DNA from: Anaerosolibacter sp. | Lineage (GTDB): Bacteria; Bacillota; Clostridia; Peptostreptococcales; Thermotaleaceae | Length of the DNA: 64,000 nucleotides | Assembly: GCF_029240175.1 (NCBI RefSeq) | Contig: NZ_JARBTM010000002.1 | Coordinates: 146,233-210,232, forward strand | Direction of reading: 5' to 3' | Part shown: piece after piece, positions 35,401-44,160 of the stretch | Layout of the letters: every line of letters starts with the position of its first letter | Position numbering within the stretch: the stretch's first letter is position 1 | Notes under the pieces: generated by a model | Database searches by the model: none | What the model saw: only the letters and a program-made list of their open reading frames with translations | Told to the model about the DNA's origin: nothing | Program-made: the position numbers and the translations under genes

Positions 35401-36084
35401 TCAATATTTGCCTACATATTCCCATCCTGTGGGTATGCCTGGCTCGCCCGGCGTCCAGCCCGATGGCGCGCCCATACCTGTTCTTTCCGTATATTGCAGT
35501 CCTGCTAATATGCGTAAAATCTCATCAATATTTCTTCCTACAGGCTGTGGGTTTACAGAGAAGGCTTGAATTTTTCCTTCAGGATCAATAATAAAGGTGG
35601 CGCGATAGGCATAGCCGCCAGATTCATCGAGAATGCCATAGGTCTTTGATACCTCATGGGTACGATCAGAAAGCATTGGGAAATTGATTTTTTTCCCTGA
35701 GGGAGAGATCTCCATAAACACCTTATGGGAAAAAATACTATCAGTACTTATGGCTAGTACCACGGTGTCTAGGGCTTCGAATTGACTTTTTCGGTCAGCA
35801 ACTGCTGCCAGTTCTGTAGGTCAGACATAGGTGAAATCGGAACCATAGAAAAAGAGAACCACCCATTTCCCACGATAATCTGAGAGGCTGACATCTGTGG
35901 GTTCCCCCTCAATGATGGCCTCTACTGTGAAGTCCGGGGCTTCATCTTCCAAATCAAAAAAGTCATAGAAACTTTTTTCCTGTCCTTGGCCAGGAGAGGA
36001 GGGATTCGATCTATAATAAGATATTTCGCTGCCGTACAAGGTGCGCCAATAGGGATTTACATAAGGATACTCAGGAAAGTGCAT
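35401..36084 (-). CDS. prxU: selenocysteine-containing peroxiredoxin
   Basis: One 227-residue peroxiredoxin interrupted by an in-frame TGA (plus 35821-35823) exactly where AhpC/Prx enzymes have the peroxidatic Cys. The reading is [21 protein letters not shown], matching the F-x-F-V-C-P-T-E family motif. Both sides of the TGA are in the same frame and together cover the whole Prx fold, so this is a selenoprotein and not a broken gene. A hairpin with a G-containing loop follows the UGA. No cysteine occurs anywhere in the protein, so Sec is the only redox residue and no internal resolving Cys exists. An N-terminal extension of about 45 residues ([10 protein letters not shown]) is unusual. ATG 36084 has AAAGGAGG upstream. 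Confidence 0.9.
35800..35820 (-). promoter_or_regulatory. bacterial SECIS-like hairpin
   Basis: Seven nucleotides after the UGA, AACUG-GCAG-CAGUU forms a small stem (plus 35800-35813) with G residues in the loop, 8 to 11 nt from the codon. It has the size and placement expected of a bacterial SECIS recognised by SelB. Confidence 0.65.
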
Positions 36085-36153
36085 AAGGAAGCCTCCTTTG
36101 GGTTTATTTACTATATCATATTCCAAAGGAAGACAACTCGTTCGAGATTTTAT

Positions 36154-36331
36154 CCGATGGCTAACAACTCTAAGACTCCCGCTTGCACGCTGTGTAAGCG
36201 ATGATCAATAAATCAAAGATTTATGATCCCTGCTTATACGAGCGGGAGACAAGAGTTGTACAGCCCCTGGATAACACGACTTGGCGTTCAGGTGGAGTTA
36301 CAAACTCCATCTGAATTGAGTCTTAGTTGAT
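36154..36331 (-). repeat. structured IS605-end-like repeat, copy 2
   Basis: Also immediately follows TTTAT (36149-36153). It shares with copy 1 the blocks GATGGCTAACA, GGATAACACGACTTGGCGTT and TTCAGGTGGAGTT. Hairpin 1 is AACTCT..CTCCCGCT / AGCGGGAG..AGAGTT with a longer, partly palindromic loop. Hairpin 2 has a shortened loop. Compensatory changes preserve both stems. The element is written here in the plus-strand orientation of its conserved blocks, and the element's transcribed strand is unknown. It lies directly beyond the stop of the 30-residue gene. Confidence 0.7.
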
Positions 36332-36333
36332 AT

Positions 36334-36426
36334 CTATATTTTCTCATGTTTATGAAGCCAGTAGATGAGAAGAAAGCCTAAAAGAATAAATGAAAAAGTC
36401 AAGATGCTTTGCATGAGTAGTCCCAT
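36334..36426 (-). CDS. 30-residue single-pass membrane peptide
   Basis: ATG 36426 follows GGGAGGATATCTT. The frame encodes MGLLMQSILTFSFILLGFLL and then IYWLHKHEKI, a single hydrophobic helix with a basic tail. Too short for standard gene calling. The good ribosome binding site argues that it is expressed. Divergent from the DUF421 gene. No known family was recognised. Confidence 0.6.
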   Translation of the reverse strand: MGLLMQSILTFSFILLGFLLIYWLHKHEKI

Positions 36427-36513
36427 AAGATATCCTCCCGTATAAAAGGTGAAAAATAATAACACATTATTAGTATGATTGATAACCCTAGAATTATCCG
36501 AGGAGAGAAGTGT

Positions 36514-37236
36514 ATGACGGTCATTGCAGAAGTCTTTCTACAAACCATACTGGCATTTTTCACAATTCTATTTATTACAAGAATTCTAGGGCGGCAGCAG
36601 GTGGCCCAACTTACTCTTTTTGATTATATAAATGGGATTACCTTTGGTTCTATTGCTGCAACTTTGGCTACAGATTTGAATCAGAGGACATGGCATCATC
36701 TATTGGGACTCGTGCTTTTCGGCAGTTTGACTTTTATCATGCAGTATATCTGTCTAAAGCATAGAAGGGCATCGAAGATTATTCAGGGAGAGCCGGTTAT
36801 CGTCATTCAGGATGGTAAAATTCTAGAAAAAAATCTTGCCAGATTCCACTATTCTGTGGATGATCTCACCCATTTGCTTCGGAAAAAGGACATATTCGAT
36901 GTCAACAGCGTTAAGTTTGGTATACTGGAAACCACTGGAGAGATCAGTGTTTTAAAGATGGCAGGGAAAGAATTTGTTCGAGCAGAAGATATAAATTTAC
37001 AGACCAAGCAGGAAGATATGCCTACAGAAGTGATCGTTACAGGCAGTATTATCTATGAAAACCTTCAAAAAAGGGGATTAACCGTTAAATGGCTGGTGAG
37101 CCAGTTAAAAATGATGAACGTAGTGAATCTGAAAGACGTTTTCTATGCTACCATTGATGGAGACAATCATCTTTTTATTGATAGAGAAGAAGATCATTTA
37201 AAAAGAGACGATAATATTACAGAAGAACAAAATTGA
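36514..37236 (+). CDS. DUF421 (YetF-like) membrane protein
   Basis: A 240-residue protein with three N-terminal membrane helices (residues 5-90, 'ITRILGRQQVAQLTLFDYIN' between them) and a cytoplasmic alpha/beta region with the DUF421 features 'EPVIVIQDGKILEKNLARFH' and 'KKDIFDVNSVKFGILETTG'. Members are found in spore-formers; their function is unclear. ATG 36514 is supported by GAGGAGAG. A second DUF421 gene lies at 39420, beyond the asparaginase pair. Confidence 0.88.
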   Translation: MTVIAEVFLQTILAFFTILFITRILGRQQVAQLTLFDYINGITFGSIAATLATDLNQRTWHHLLGLVLFGSLTFIMQYICLKHRRASKIIQGEPVIVIQDGKILEKNLARFHYSVDDLTHLLRKKDIFDVNSVKFGILETTGEISVLKMAGKEFVRAEDINLQTKQEDMPTEVIVTGSIIYENLQKRGLTVKWLVSQLKMMNVVNLKDVFYATIDGDNHLFIDREEDHLKRDDNITEEQN

Positions 37237-37286
37237 CTTATCTAATTTATTTTGCTGGAAGTACTACGCTTACTTTGATGTTGTAA

Positions 37287-38339
37287 CTATAAAAGCTCGG
37301 TGACTTTTTTACCCATAAGATAGGGATTACGCCTAGGTTGATGAAGGTCAAACACGGGAATTATTTCACCAATCACTTCATTCAAGTTATTCTTTAAGAG
37401 AGGACGATGCCATTGATTCAGATTCGACAGCGCTGTGCCGTTTAGCGCGCCTAAGGTCTTTAAGATCTCGATTACAACAGGATAAATAGCTCGTTCATTG
37501 CCATCTACAATCTTTACGCAAACACCTAAATTGTTTTCTTGAATGCCTAGGCAGTAAACCGCTTCTGAACCTACTTTGCCAATAATCTTTCCGCCAGCAA
37601 ACTGCATGAGTTCTGTACAAAACTCACTGTCACCACTGACCATTTCAGGAAATTGGGACATGGCATCCACCACGGCTTTACAAGCAGCATGATATATATG
37701 TTTACGATCTTTGCCCCATTGAATAAGTCTAGCATAGGATAATGCTATTTTTTTCAGTGAAAGAAGGTAAATAGGGATACCGCAGCCATCCTTGCCCATG
37801 GGGATAGAATCCACTGCCTCATCGGTGAAATAGGCAATGGTCTCCAAAATTTCTTTCTGTACAGGATGAGAAAAATCTTCATAAGCATCAATGGAATAAC
37901 CTCTATATTTGGCTAGTGCCAATATGCCAGCATGCTTTCCAGAGCAGCTGCAGTGGAGAACGGTGGGCATTAAGGCCTCCTTCAATAATCTCTGATGCTC
38001 CGCTTCATTATATGGAAACATAATACCGCAGTGGAGATGCTCAGGTTCTAAGTGAAGTCGATTTAATATATCGACAGCAGCTTGCTGGTGAAATTTTTGG
38101 CCGCTGTGGGACGCGCAAACCAAAGCAATATCTTGAGAGGAGAAATCGAAGGCCTTAGCAGCACCAGAGTGAAGCAGGGGGATTGCTTGAATGGGTTTTG
38201 CTGAGGATCGAAAATAAATTTCTGTATCAGGATTTCCTAGGTTATACAGTACTTTTCCTGAAGCATCTACGATGGTGATATATCCATAATGGATACTTTC
38301 GATATAATCATTCCTTGTCACTACTGCCAATGGTTCCAT
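37287..38339 (-). CDS. asparaginase II family protein, second copy
   Basis: A 350-residue protein of the bacterial asparaginase II (Rhizobium AnsA-like) family. It has 'FRSSAKPIQAIPLL', 'CASHSGQKFHQQAAVDIL' and 'CSCSGKHAGILALAKY'. 'GKDGCGIPIYLLSLKKIALSY' and 'DGNERAIYPVVIEIL' are further conserved blocks, and the cysteines are retained. The catalytic assignment as L-asparagine hydrolysis is by family. It overlaps the upstream paralogue by 19 bp and shares its motifs throughout, so the pair arose by tandem duplication. GGAGA precedes the ATG. Confidence 0.85.
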   Translation of the reverse strand: MEPLAVVTRNDYIESIHYGYITIVDASGKVLYNLGNPDTEIYFRSSAKPIQAIPLLHSGAAKAFDFSSQDIALVCASHSGQKFHQQAAVDILNRLHLEPEHLHCGIMFPYNEAEHQRLLKEALMPTVLHCSCSGKHAGILALAKYRGYSIDAYEDFSHPVQKEILETIAYFTDEAVDSIPMGKDGCGIPIYLLSLKKIALSYARLIQWGKDRKHIYHAACKAVVDAMSQFPEMVSGDSEFCTELMQFAGGKIIGKVGSEAVYCLGIQENNLGVCVKIVDGNERAIYPVVIEILKTLGALNGTALSNLNQWHRPLLKNNLNEVIGEIIPVFDLHQPRRNPYLMGKKVTELL

Positions 38340-39394
38340 ATATACTCTCCTTCATATAAAAATTCTTCTCCAATCGCTATCTTTGGCAGCTGTCTGCCAT
38401 GTAGATCGAAGACTGGAAGGGTGTAACCCACAATTTTGCCTTTATGATCTTTTACTGGGGGATAGGCCCAGGGACTTAAACCTTCAGGTAGTTCACAGTT
38501 GAGAATGCCCAATTGTCTCAGTAAGTGAACCGCTATAGGATAGACAGCCCTTTCATTACCATCATCAACTTTGATGAGGATGCCTAAACCCATTTCGGGT
38601 ACGGCAATACAGTAAATACCTTCACCCCCCACTTTTCCTATAACCTTACCCTTTGTGTGAAGCACCAGCTCAGTACAAAACTCATGATCACCGCTGATCA
38701 TAACAGGGTAGGAGAGCATGGCAGTTTTGATTTGCTCCAAGGCGTCAGCGTAGGCATGGGGAAGATTAGACCCAGCAGCCAGCTGAGCATATAGGAAGGC
38801 GCCTTGTTCCATGGAAAGCATGAAATTTGGTACGCCACAGCCATCGGTCCCAAGGATGATCTGATGGATCTCAATAGATAACAATTCAGCCACTACCTTT
38901 AGAATGAGCTGCTGAACAGGATGGGAAACATCTGTATAATTTGATATGGGAAAATTATAATATTTGCAGAGGGTCAACATTCCTGCATGTTTTCCCGAAC
39001 AGCAGTTATAAAGGGGTGTAGGCTTCTCTTTTCTTTGTATTAGTAAAGCATTCATCTCTTCATTATAGGGATTACATGCACCACATGCTAAGGCATCCTC
39101 CGTTAATCCAATCTTTCTTAGAATTGATCCTACAGTGCGACGGTGAATATCTTCACCGCTGTGGGAAGAACAAATGATAGCAAGCTCTTCCATGGAAAGA
39201 TTAAACTTTTCCATGGCTCTAGATGCTACAAGGGCTACAGCTTGAAATGGCTTTGCAGAGGAGCGCATATAAACCTTTCCCGAAGGATCTCCAATATTGG
39301 ATACAATACGGCCAGATGCATCAGAAATACATATCTTTCCCCTGTGGATACTCTCAATACGTTGAGATCGCGTTAATAGCACTAAAGAATCCAT
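38321..39394 (-). CDS. asparaginase II family protein, first copy
   Basis: A 357-residue paralogue of the following gene, with 'MRSSAKPFQAVALV', 'CSSHSGEDIHRRTV', 'NCCSGKHAGMLTLCKYY' and 'GTDGCGVPNFMLSMEQGAFL'. Full family length. The ATG follows an AGAGGTGATC site. The two overlapping copies may form a hetero-oligomer or act on different substrates. Neither can be told from the sequence. Confidence 0.85.
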   Translation of the reverse strand: MDSLVLLTRSQRIESIHRGKICISDASGRIVSNIGDPSGKVYMRSSAKPFQAVALVASRAMEKFNLSMEELAIICSSHSGEDIHRRTVGSILRKIGLTEDALACGACNPYNEEMNALLIQRKEKPTPLYNCCSGKHAGMLTLCKYYNFPISNYTDVSHPVQQLILKVVAELLSIEIHQIILGTDGCGVPNFMLSMEQGAFLYAQLAAGSNLPHAYADALEQIKTAMLSYPVMISGDHEFCTELVLHTKGKVIGKVGGEGIYCIAVPEMGLGILIKVDDGNERAVYPIAVHLLRQLGILNCELPEGLSPWAYPPVKDHKGKIVGYTLPVFDLHGRQLPKIAIGEEFLYEGEYIWNHWQ

Positions 39395-39419
39395 AGATCA
39401 CCTCTTGATATAGAATGAA

Positions 39420-40124
39420 TTATTCGATGGCATCACTTATAAGGTCGTAAGGAGAAATGCTGATGTTTCCCTGATGATCCATAGATGCGAAGAAAATCTT
39501 GCTTATGTCCGTGTAACCCTTTTGCTTCAACATTTTTAACACATAATCTTCCGTAAAATCAATCCTGGCAATATTTTTGCAGTTAAGTTGTCCTTCGAGA
39601 ATAACGGTAACGGGGAGGGCGGTCTCTTTGATTGACAGATGCATGTCTTCCTTTGTCATGGGTTCATAAAGGGCTTTCTTTAGAACCGATAGATTACCGC
39701 TGGCTTCGATGATGGCATATTTCACTATGCCCACATCGAAAACATCTTTTTCTCGAAGAAGCATGAGGGCTTCCTCCACAGAATAATTTATCTTCTTTAA
39801 ATTATGATGAATAAACTGGCCATCTTGTACAATGATGGTGGGCTCAAAGGTTACAGCTTTCCGAACTTTATTATTTTTGATTGCCCAGTAGCTAAGTAGG
39901 CGTTGAAAAATTGCCAGTACAACAACTGCAAAGGCAGTAGGAAGATGCTTGATTTTTGGATCAGCTATATCCGCACCTACAATGGCGCCCATAACAATAA
40001 TGGCAAGAAAATCAAATACTGGCAGTTCTCCAATAGGCCTTTTACCCATGATCAGGAGCGTCGTGAAAAGAAGCAGAAGCATTATGGTTATGATGCGAAT
40101 TAAAATCAGCAGGTATTCATTCAT
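39420..40124 (-). CDS. DUF421 (YetF-like) membrane protein
   Basis: A 234-residue DUF421 protein with three N-terminal helices (residues 4-85, including 'MGKRPIGELPVFDFLAIIVM') and the cytoplasmic domain ('EPTIIVQDGQFIHHNLKKIN', 'LREKDVFDVGIVKYAIIEAS'). ATG 40124 is preferred because AAAGGAGA lies just before it; 19 upstream in-frame residues are discounted. It is transcribed toward the asparaginase pair with a 25-bp gap, so the three genes probably form an operon. Confidence 0.88.
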   Translation of the reverse strand: MNEYLLILIRIITIMLLLLFTTLLIMGKRPIGELPVFDFLAIIVMGAIVGADIADPKIKHLPTAFAVVVLAIFQRLLSYWAIKNNKVRKAVTFEPTIIVQDGQFIHHNLKKINYSVEEALMLLREKDVFDVGIVKYAIIEASGNLSVLKKALYEPMTKEDMHLSIKETALPVTVILEGQLNCKNIARIDFTEDYVLKMLKQKGYTDISKIFFASMDHQGNISISPYDLISDAIE

Positions 40125-40280
40125 GCTACAAATCTCCTTTAGATAAGTTCTCTTTATAGGATTTGTTGAATAAAAAGGCATTATTCAATGAATCCTGTCA
40201 TAGATATCATTTCTGTTGAAGTAAAGTGATTTATGATAAAATAGTTTTATAGCATGAACTTATATAGAAAAGAGGGAATA

Positions 40281-40532
40281 ATGATGTCCTATAGATTCAA
40301 TCAGAATAGAGCCTGTGAATATTTTCCATGCCATAAGGTAGCTGACGATAGTAAGTTTAACTGCCTGTTTTGTTATTGCCCCCTGTATCTATTAAAAAAG
40401 GATTGTGGTGGGAACTTTAAGTACTCAGAGAATATCAAAGATTGCAGCTTTTGTTTAGTTCCCCATGGGGAAAACGGGTATGATCATATCATGGAAAAGA
40501 TGGAAGAAGTTATCAAACGATGTGGTGAGTAA
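40281..40532 (+). CDS. cysteine-rich small domain protein
   Basis: An 83-residue protein of the cysteine-rich small domain family (PF04071). It carries C-x5-C at 'NRACEYFPCHKV', C-x2-C-x-C at 'FNCLFCYCPLYLL', and further Cys at 'KDCGGNF' and 'KDCSFCLVPHG'. It is likely to bind zinc or a metal cluster. ATG 40281 follows AGAGGGA. The function is unknown; such proteins sometimes accompany cobalamin genes. Confidence 0.85.
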   Translation: MMSYRFNQNRACEYFPCHKVADDSKFNCLFCYCPLYLLKKDCGGNFKYSENIKDCSFCLVPHGENGYDHIMEKMEEVIKRCGE

Positions 40533-40570
40533 TAGCAGAGGACAGCGAATATCGCTGTCCTCTGCTATTA
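40530..40570. terminator. 19-bp perfect hairpin between convergent genes
   Basis: A perfect 19-bp stem (TAATAGCAGAGGACAGCGA / TCGCTGTCCTCTGCTATTA) with a 3-nt loop spans the stop of the Cys-rich gene and abuts the stop of the Ca2+-type ATPase gene. It lacks a long T-run. Confidence 0.7.
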
Positions 40571-43500
40571 CTAAGCTACGACACCAAAGGAAGGACGGTT
40601 TCTTAGTCGAGCCACGTAGAGTAGATCCTTGAAGAAGTCATCGATTCTACTCAGCACCGTTGTAGACAATAGAATCGCCGCCCAGTCCATGAGATTTAAT
40701 GGTACCATGGAAAATAGCGATGCAAAAGGCGGTAGATAGATAGATGCCAGCATGATGCCTGTAGATATCATGATAGACGGCAGTAAATATTTGTTCCGTG
40801 TAATTGACATAGAACTGCACTCAAAGGCATGGAGCATTTGACAGGACACGATGTTGGCGAAGGCCATGGTTCGCGCCTTTGCTAGATTACCTGTTAGGAA
40901 CATGGTGCCGCCAAATACGCCTAAAGTAGTAAGTCCTGTGGCGATGCCCCTGGTAATGATTCTATGCTTAAGCTTGCTGTCAAAGATGCTTTCTCTGGCA
41001 TCCCTTGGAGGTTCCAGCATGATATCCTTTTCAGGGGGGTCTATACCTAAGGATAAAGCGGGAATGCCCTCGGTGACCAGGTTAATCATAAGGATTTGAC
41101 TAGGCATGAGCGGAACAGGTATGCCAGTGACGGCAGCCGCGAATATAGCAATAACCTCCGCAAGGTTACCGGAAAGGACATACTTGACGAATTTTTTGAT
41201 ATTCCGGTTGATGGTCCTGCCTTCTTCAATGGCCTTTACAATGGTTGTAAAATTGTCATCGGTTAAGACGATGGATGAAGCCTCCTTGGTGACATCTGTC
41301 CCATTTCTACCCATGGCAATACCCACATGGGCTTCCTTGACAGCGGGGGCATCATTTACGCCATCTCCTGTCATTGCCACAATATAGCCCTTCTTTTTAA
41401 AAGCCTTGATGATCTTTAGCTTTTGCTGGGGTGATGTTCTAGCGAATATTTGAACACGATCAATGATGTGGGCCAGCGCTTCTTCATCCATGACATCTAA
41501 TTCATCACCGGAGAGAACTAATCCATCCTCTGTGAGGAGGTTGACAGCATCGGCGATGGCTGATGCTGTTTTTTTATGATCCCCTGTGATCATGACTACT
41601 TTGATACCTGCACTATGACACTTTTCAATGGCAGCCTTGACTTCAGGGCGAGGTGGATCCATCATGCCTGCTAAGCCTAGGAAAATCAAGTTTCCTTCCA
41701 GATCAAGGTCATCATAAGAAGCTGGCTTTTGTGTAAGTGGCCTATATGCCAGGGCTAAGACACGCAGCCCTTTTGACGCCATCTCATCACTTCTTGCAAT
41801 CATTGCATGGATATGATTGTTCTCTAAAGGTGTTATTACATCATCAATTATAATATGGGTACATTTTTCTATAACGGTATCAAAGGCTCCTTTTACATAG
41901 GTGTAATAGTTCCCAGTATCATCTGAGCAGACTGCTGTCATCTGTTTCGTTGTAGGATCGAAAGGAATTTCGTGTTCTCTTTTATAACATGAGAAGGTGT
42001 TGAGGGATAAATCAGATTTTTCCACAGCAATCAATAGGGCTGCTTCTGTGGGATCACCTTTGATCTTGTATTCTCCATTCTCTATTTCATGGATCTCTGC
42101 ATTGTTACAAAGGGCTCCTGTCGTTAACAGCCATTGTAAATCTTCATGTTGTGAGGCCGCTATAAGTTCATCGTTATGATAAAAGTTTCCGTAATGATTG
42201 TATCCTTCACCAGCTACATGAATGTACTTATCAAAAGTTACGATTTCTTTTACAGTCATTTCATTTTTTGTTAAGGTACCCGTTTTGTCGGTACAAATGA
42301 CTTTGGTACAGCTTAAGGTTTCCACAGCAGGCAATGTCTTGACAATGGCACTTTTTTTTGCCATCCGCTGTACGCCAAAGGCTAGGGATATGGTTAGCAC
42401 TGTGGTTAAACCTTCAGGGATAGCACCCACTGCCAGACTTACACCTGTGCTGAGCATTTCAAAAAGTGGCTGTCCGCCCAGAATGCCCCCCAGTGTAATA
42501 ATGCCGCATACACCCAGACAACCGATTGAAATTGTTTTTGCCAACCTATCCAGATCTTTTTGCAGCGGTGTTCTTTCTTCCGTTGCATCATTTAGCATAG
42601 CAGCAATTTTTCCCATTTCTGTATCCATGCCTGTATCTACGATAACGGCTTTACCTTTGCCCCTTACTACCGATGTACCCATATATATCATATTGATGCG
42701 ATCGCCTAGGGGGAGATGGGTATCCAAGAAGTCAACAGCCTGTTTCTGAACCCCATAGGATTCTCCTGTTAATGAGGATTCAATGACTTCCAAATGATAG
42801 GCTTCTATAAGTCTGGCATCAGCGGGAACCTGATCACCGGCCTCAAGGGAAATCACGTCTCCAGGAACAAGTTGATTTGCTGCAATCTTCTGAGGAATAC
42901 CTGCTCGAATCACATGGGCCGTGGGAGAAGACATTTCCTTTAAGGCGTCCAATGACTTCTCTGCTTTATATTCCTGCCAAACTCCTAGAGCTGCTTCTAA
43001 GCCGATAATTCCAAGGATTGTTATGGCATCGGCTGCTTGACCAAGGAGAAGAGAAATGCCACTGGCACCGAGGAGCAGCTTAATGATGAAACCATCGAAT
43101 TGATTTAAAAACATCGAAAATAGAGATCGATGTTTTTTGCTTTGAAAAACATTCAAACCGTATTTTCTTAGTCTTGCCTCTGCTTCTTCACTGTTCAATC
43201 CCTCTGATGTATTTGTATTGAGCTGCACGACTACATCCCTGAGGGTGAGATTGTGCCAAGGCGCATACTCTTTTCCTTGATGAGATTGGGGAAGTATATT
43301 TTCTAGATTGTATTGATAGTACGCATCAGATAGCACAGCTTTATTTTTTCTAAATTCATCCAAGGATAAGACTTTTGTGAACTGAAAATCATGATGAATA
43401 ATTTTTTTATTATTTTTTTGCATAGGTCTATGTTTTGTAAGCTTCTGCACTCGTTCCATAATTTCATCACTGGAAATTTTATCAATGTAGTAGTGAATAA

Positions 43501-43684
43501 GCACCTTTCCTGTATAGCAGCTAGCAGAAACGAGGTGAACACCAGGCGCTGCTGCTAAAGAATCTATGACATGGCTACACATAGCCTCATTATTTTTTAG
43601 TCCGTCAAATTTTATTCTCATTCTGCCAGGAATGTTGGAAGTATATTCAATAATACTAAAACCAGGGGGCAAATTGTTTTCCAT
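40571..43684 (-). CDS. P2-type Ca2+-like ATPase with N-terminal HMA-like domain
   Basis: A 1037-residue P-type pump. The N-terminal 75 residues are an HMA-like domain without CxxC (IPGRMRIKFDGLKNN), foreign to normal Ca2+ pumps. The cation-ATPase N domain follows near residue 140. TGES is present, as are IPEGL in TM4, the phosphorylation motif DKTGTLT and 'TGDGVNDAPAVKEAHVGIAM'. TM5 GNLAEV and TM6 'NLVTEGIPALSLGIDPP' resemble the Ca2+ ligands of SERCA, but the TM6 Asp is Glu. The gene is divergent from the heavy-metal ATPase cluster that shares its N-terminal domain. Confidence 0.9.
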   Translation of the reverse strand: MENNLPPGFSIIEYTSNIPGRMRIKFDGLKNNEAMCSHVIDSLAAAPGVHLVSASCYTGKVLIHYYIDKISSDEIMERVQKLTKHRPMQKNNKKIIHHDFQFTKVLSLDEFRKNKAVLSDAYYQYNLENILPQSHQGKEYAPWHNLTLRDVVVQLNTNTSEGLNSEEAEARLRKYGLNVFQSKKHRSLFSMFLNQFDGFIIKLLLGASGISLLLGQAADAITILGIIGLEAALGVWQEYKAEKSLDALKEMSSPTAHVIRAGIPQKIAANQLVPGDVISLEAGDQVPADARLIEAYHLEVIESSLTGESYGVQKQAVDFLDTHLPLGDRINMIYMGTSVVRGKGKAVIVDTGMDTEMGKIAAMLNDATEERTPLQKDLDRLAKTISIGCLGVCGIITLGGILGGQPLFEMLSTGVSLAVGAIPEGLTTVLTISLAFGVQRMAKKSAIVKTLPAVETLSCTKVICTDKTGTLTKNEMTVKEIVTFDKYIHVAGEGYNHYGNFYHNDELIAASQHEDLQWLLTTGALCNNAEIHEIENGEYKIKGDPTEAALLIAVEKSDLSLNTFSCYKREHEIPFDPTTKQMTAVCSDDTGNYYTYVKGAFDTVIEKCTHIIIDDVITPLENNHIHAMIARSDEMASKGLRVLALAYRPLTQKPASYDDLDLEGNLIFLGLAGMMDPPRPEVKAAIEKCHSAGIKVVMITGDHKKTASAIADAVNLLTEDGLVLSGDELDVMDEEALAHIIDRVQIFARTSPQQKLKIIKAFKKKGYIVAMTGDGVNDAPAVKEAHVGIAMGRNGTDVTKEASSIVLTDDNFTTIVKAIEEGRTINRNIKKFVKYVLSGNLAEVIAIFAAAVTGIPVPLMPSQILMINLVTEGIPALSLGIDPPEKDIMLEPPRDARESIFDSKLKHRIITRGIATGLTTLGVFGGTMFLTGNLAKARTMAFANIVSCQMLHAFECSSMSITRNKYLLPSIMISTGIMLASIYLPPFASLFSMVPLNLMDWAAILLSTTVLSRIDDFFKDLLYVARLRNRPSFGVVA

Positions 43685-43889
43685 GTTAACCTCCTATACT
43701 GCTATGATAGAAAAAGATTCAACATATAGTATAAATCAGAAAAGAAATACTTATGCGTACATTTGGTGCTAATTATAGTAAGTAAAATACTTTTGTAGGA
43801 AATTCTAATAAAACAAATCTCAAAGGTGCATAATAAAGCGGTATCTGTTCAAAATATATGGAAGAATGTTTTTAGGAGGTGCAAGTTGG

Positions 43890-44147
43890 GTGGAACCATT
43901 GGGATTTTTTTTAGGTGTAGTTACCTTTAATGCATTGGTGAGAATGAAGGAACCAATTCGCAAAGCAGCAATCACAGCCACAAGTCAGGCCATGAATCTT
44001 GCTGAGATAGCAAAGGGTGCAGCCTATGGGATCAAAGAAGAAGTGGAAGATATTATGGCAGAAGCGCACTATGAAAATATGAAAAATAAAATGGGCCCTC
44101 TCAATGCTTATCAAGGAGAAGTGGACCAACGGCATACAGAACATTAA
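43890..44147 (+). CDS. PacL-like small membrane protein (DUF1490/DUF5132-type)
   Basis: 85 residues from GTG 43890, which lies 9 nt after GGAGGT; ATG 43866 is the alternative. Residues 3-18 form one membrane segment (PLGFFLGVVTFNALV). A helical stretch 'PIRKAAITATSQAMNLAEIA' and an acidic C-terminus ending RHTEH follow. The pattern of membrane helix, Ala-rich amphipathic helix and His tail resembles PacL proteins that chaperone P-type metal ATPases in mycobacteria. First gene of the metal ATPase operon. The match is by pattern, not by a search. Confidence 0.6.
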   Translation: MEPLGFFLGVVTFNALVRMKEPIRKAAITATSQAMNLAEIAKGAAYGIKEEVEDIMAEAHYENMKNKMGPLNAYQGEVDQRHTEH

Positions 44148-44160
44148 GGAGGGATAGCAG

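Noticed and set aside
35401..35823. Reading the peroxiredoxin as two pseudogene fragments
   Set aside because: A single TGA at the catalytic Cys codon with intact frame on both sides and a SECIS-like hairpin fits a selenoprotein better.
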